From: an uncultured Treponema sp.
GTDB lineage: Bacteria > Spirochaetota > Spirochaetia > Treponematales > Treponemataceae
Direction: 5' to 3'
Length of the DNA stretch: 64,000 bases
NCBI RefSeq assembly: GCF_934725225.1
Contig: NZ_CAKVAM010000001.1
Coordinates: 1 to 64,000, forward strand
Positions 63,561-64,000 of this stretch are shown one piece after another (the stretch's first letter is position 1; every line of letters starts with the position of its first letter). Below the pieces are notes generated by a model. That model was not told where the DNA came from. It ran no database searches and saw only the letters and a list, made by a program, of their open reading frames with translations. The position numbers were made by a program, and so were the translations under genes.

Positions 63561-64000
63561 TCGTTTTCGTCCTTATGTTTACCTAAGTCAACATCTTTAA
63601 GGTGGCTATAATCAGTCATTCCAAGAGTCAAGCCATGCTCTTCAAGTTTTGCTTTGATTTCTTCAAGGCTCTTTTTTCCGAAGTTGCGAGTTTTTGTAAT
63701 GTCGTCTTCAGTTTTCTTGGTCAACTCACCAATTGTTCTAATGTTTGCATTCTTAAGACAGTTTGAACTGCGAACAGAAAGCTCAAGCTCTTCTACCGAA
63801 GTATTAAGGAGCTGGCGAATCTTTTCGTCCCCTTCATCAAGCTCATCGCTGCCAGAATACTCACTTTCATTAAAGTTTACAAAAATAGCAAAATAATCTT
63901 TAGCGATCTTTGCAGCTTCAGCAAGCGCATCTTCTGGAGTAATTGAACCATCAGTCCAAATCTCAAGAATCAGTTTATCATAGTCGTTTCGCTGTCCTAC
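63557..64000 (-). CDS. rpoA: RNA polymerase alpha subunit (3' part, runs off the window)
   Basis: The last 148 codons lie in the window. From the right edge the minus strand reads VGQRNDYDKLILEIWTDGSI, TPEDALAEAAKI, the end of the alpha N-terminal domain, then an acidic linker and the alpha C-terminal domain (helix-hairpin-helix near NFGKKSLEEIK, coordinate about 63660). It ends DYSHLKDVDLGKHKDENE. The 5' part lies beyond the window. The stop overlaps the rplQ start. This subunit contacts regulators and UP elements. Confidence 0.93.
   Translation of the reverse strand, partial: VGQRNDYDKLILEIWTDGSITPEDALAEAAKIAKDYFAIFVNFNESEYSGSDELDEGDEKIRQLLNTSVEELELSVRSSNCLKNANIRTIGELTKKTEDDITKTRNFGKKSLEEIKAKLEEHGLTLGMTDYSHLKDVDLGKHKDENE

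Overview
The window reads as a chromosomal segment of a spirochaete, most probably a gut-type Treponema. The reasons are the 5' end of a 16S rRNA gene at the left edge, spirochaete-style relaxed lipoboxes on many exported proteins, a complete lptC-lptA-lptB set, and the gene complement overall (NADH sensor Rex, an indolepyruvate oxidoreductase, branched-chain amino acid uptake). The DNA is moderately AT-rich. The species cannot be fixed from sequence reading alone. No prophage, CRISPR array or insertion sequence with a transposase was seen.

Left part (1-11 kb): the start of an rRNA operon on the minus strand with its promoter; an exported protein and a PC4/YdbC-type DNA-binding protein; a coiled-coil lipoprotein with a LysM partner; a NUDIX hydrolase; a cytidylate-kinase-like protein; glmS; a striking 20-bp-period repeat array in front of an outer-membrane-type protein; nth; metK; and a DUF2281/PIN toxin-antitoxin pair.

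Middle-left (11-23 kb): a free-standing glycogen-binding-type domain, an aldo/keto reductase, a lipoprotein gene broken at a G7 tract, a ModF-like tandem ATPase, an IlvY-like regulator, then a polyprenyl synthase-TPR-rseC-lptC-lptA-lptB run. A minus-strand cluster of SRP RNA and four tRNAs (three Ser, one Arg) follows.

Middle (23-40 kb): rex, a secreted endonuclease-like lipoprotein, an MFS carrier, a large radical SAM protein, rlmB, a SEC-C/YchJ protein, an iorA-iorB-paaK operon for arylpyruvate oxidation, a small lipoprotein whose promoter spacer contains a G8 tract, a DnaK-substrate-domain/LysM membrane protein, a lytic transglycosylase and a CBS-tailed cation/proton antiporter.

Right part (40-64 kb): nfu-slyD; a minus-strand TPR-TraB-methyltransferase-aroK run; a large orphan membrane-anchored protein; an alpha/alpha-barrel glycosidase-like protein; ppx-ppk; infA; a dksA-like gene; a PHP phosphatase; a two-receiver response regulator; a DJ-1 protein; a membrane LuxR regulator; a flavin reductase; tRNA-Ala; the livK-livH-livM-livG-livF-CBS/ACT operon; and the end of the ribosomal alpha operon (rpoA-rplQ-zinc-ribbon protein).

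The most interesting material is not in the housekeeping genes. Two surface lipoprotein genes carry long G tracts placed where a length change would switch them: one inside a reading frame, one between a -35 and a -10. Beyond these there are a 12-13 unit 20-bp-phased array, a family of dispersed palindromes, a 140-bp MITE-like element, and several genes whose promoter lies so close to the start codon that leaderless mRNAs are likely.
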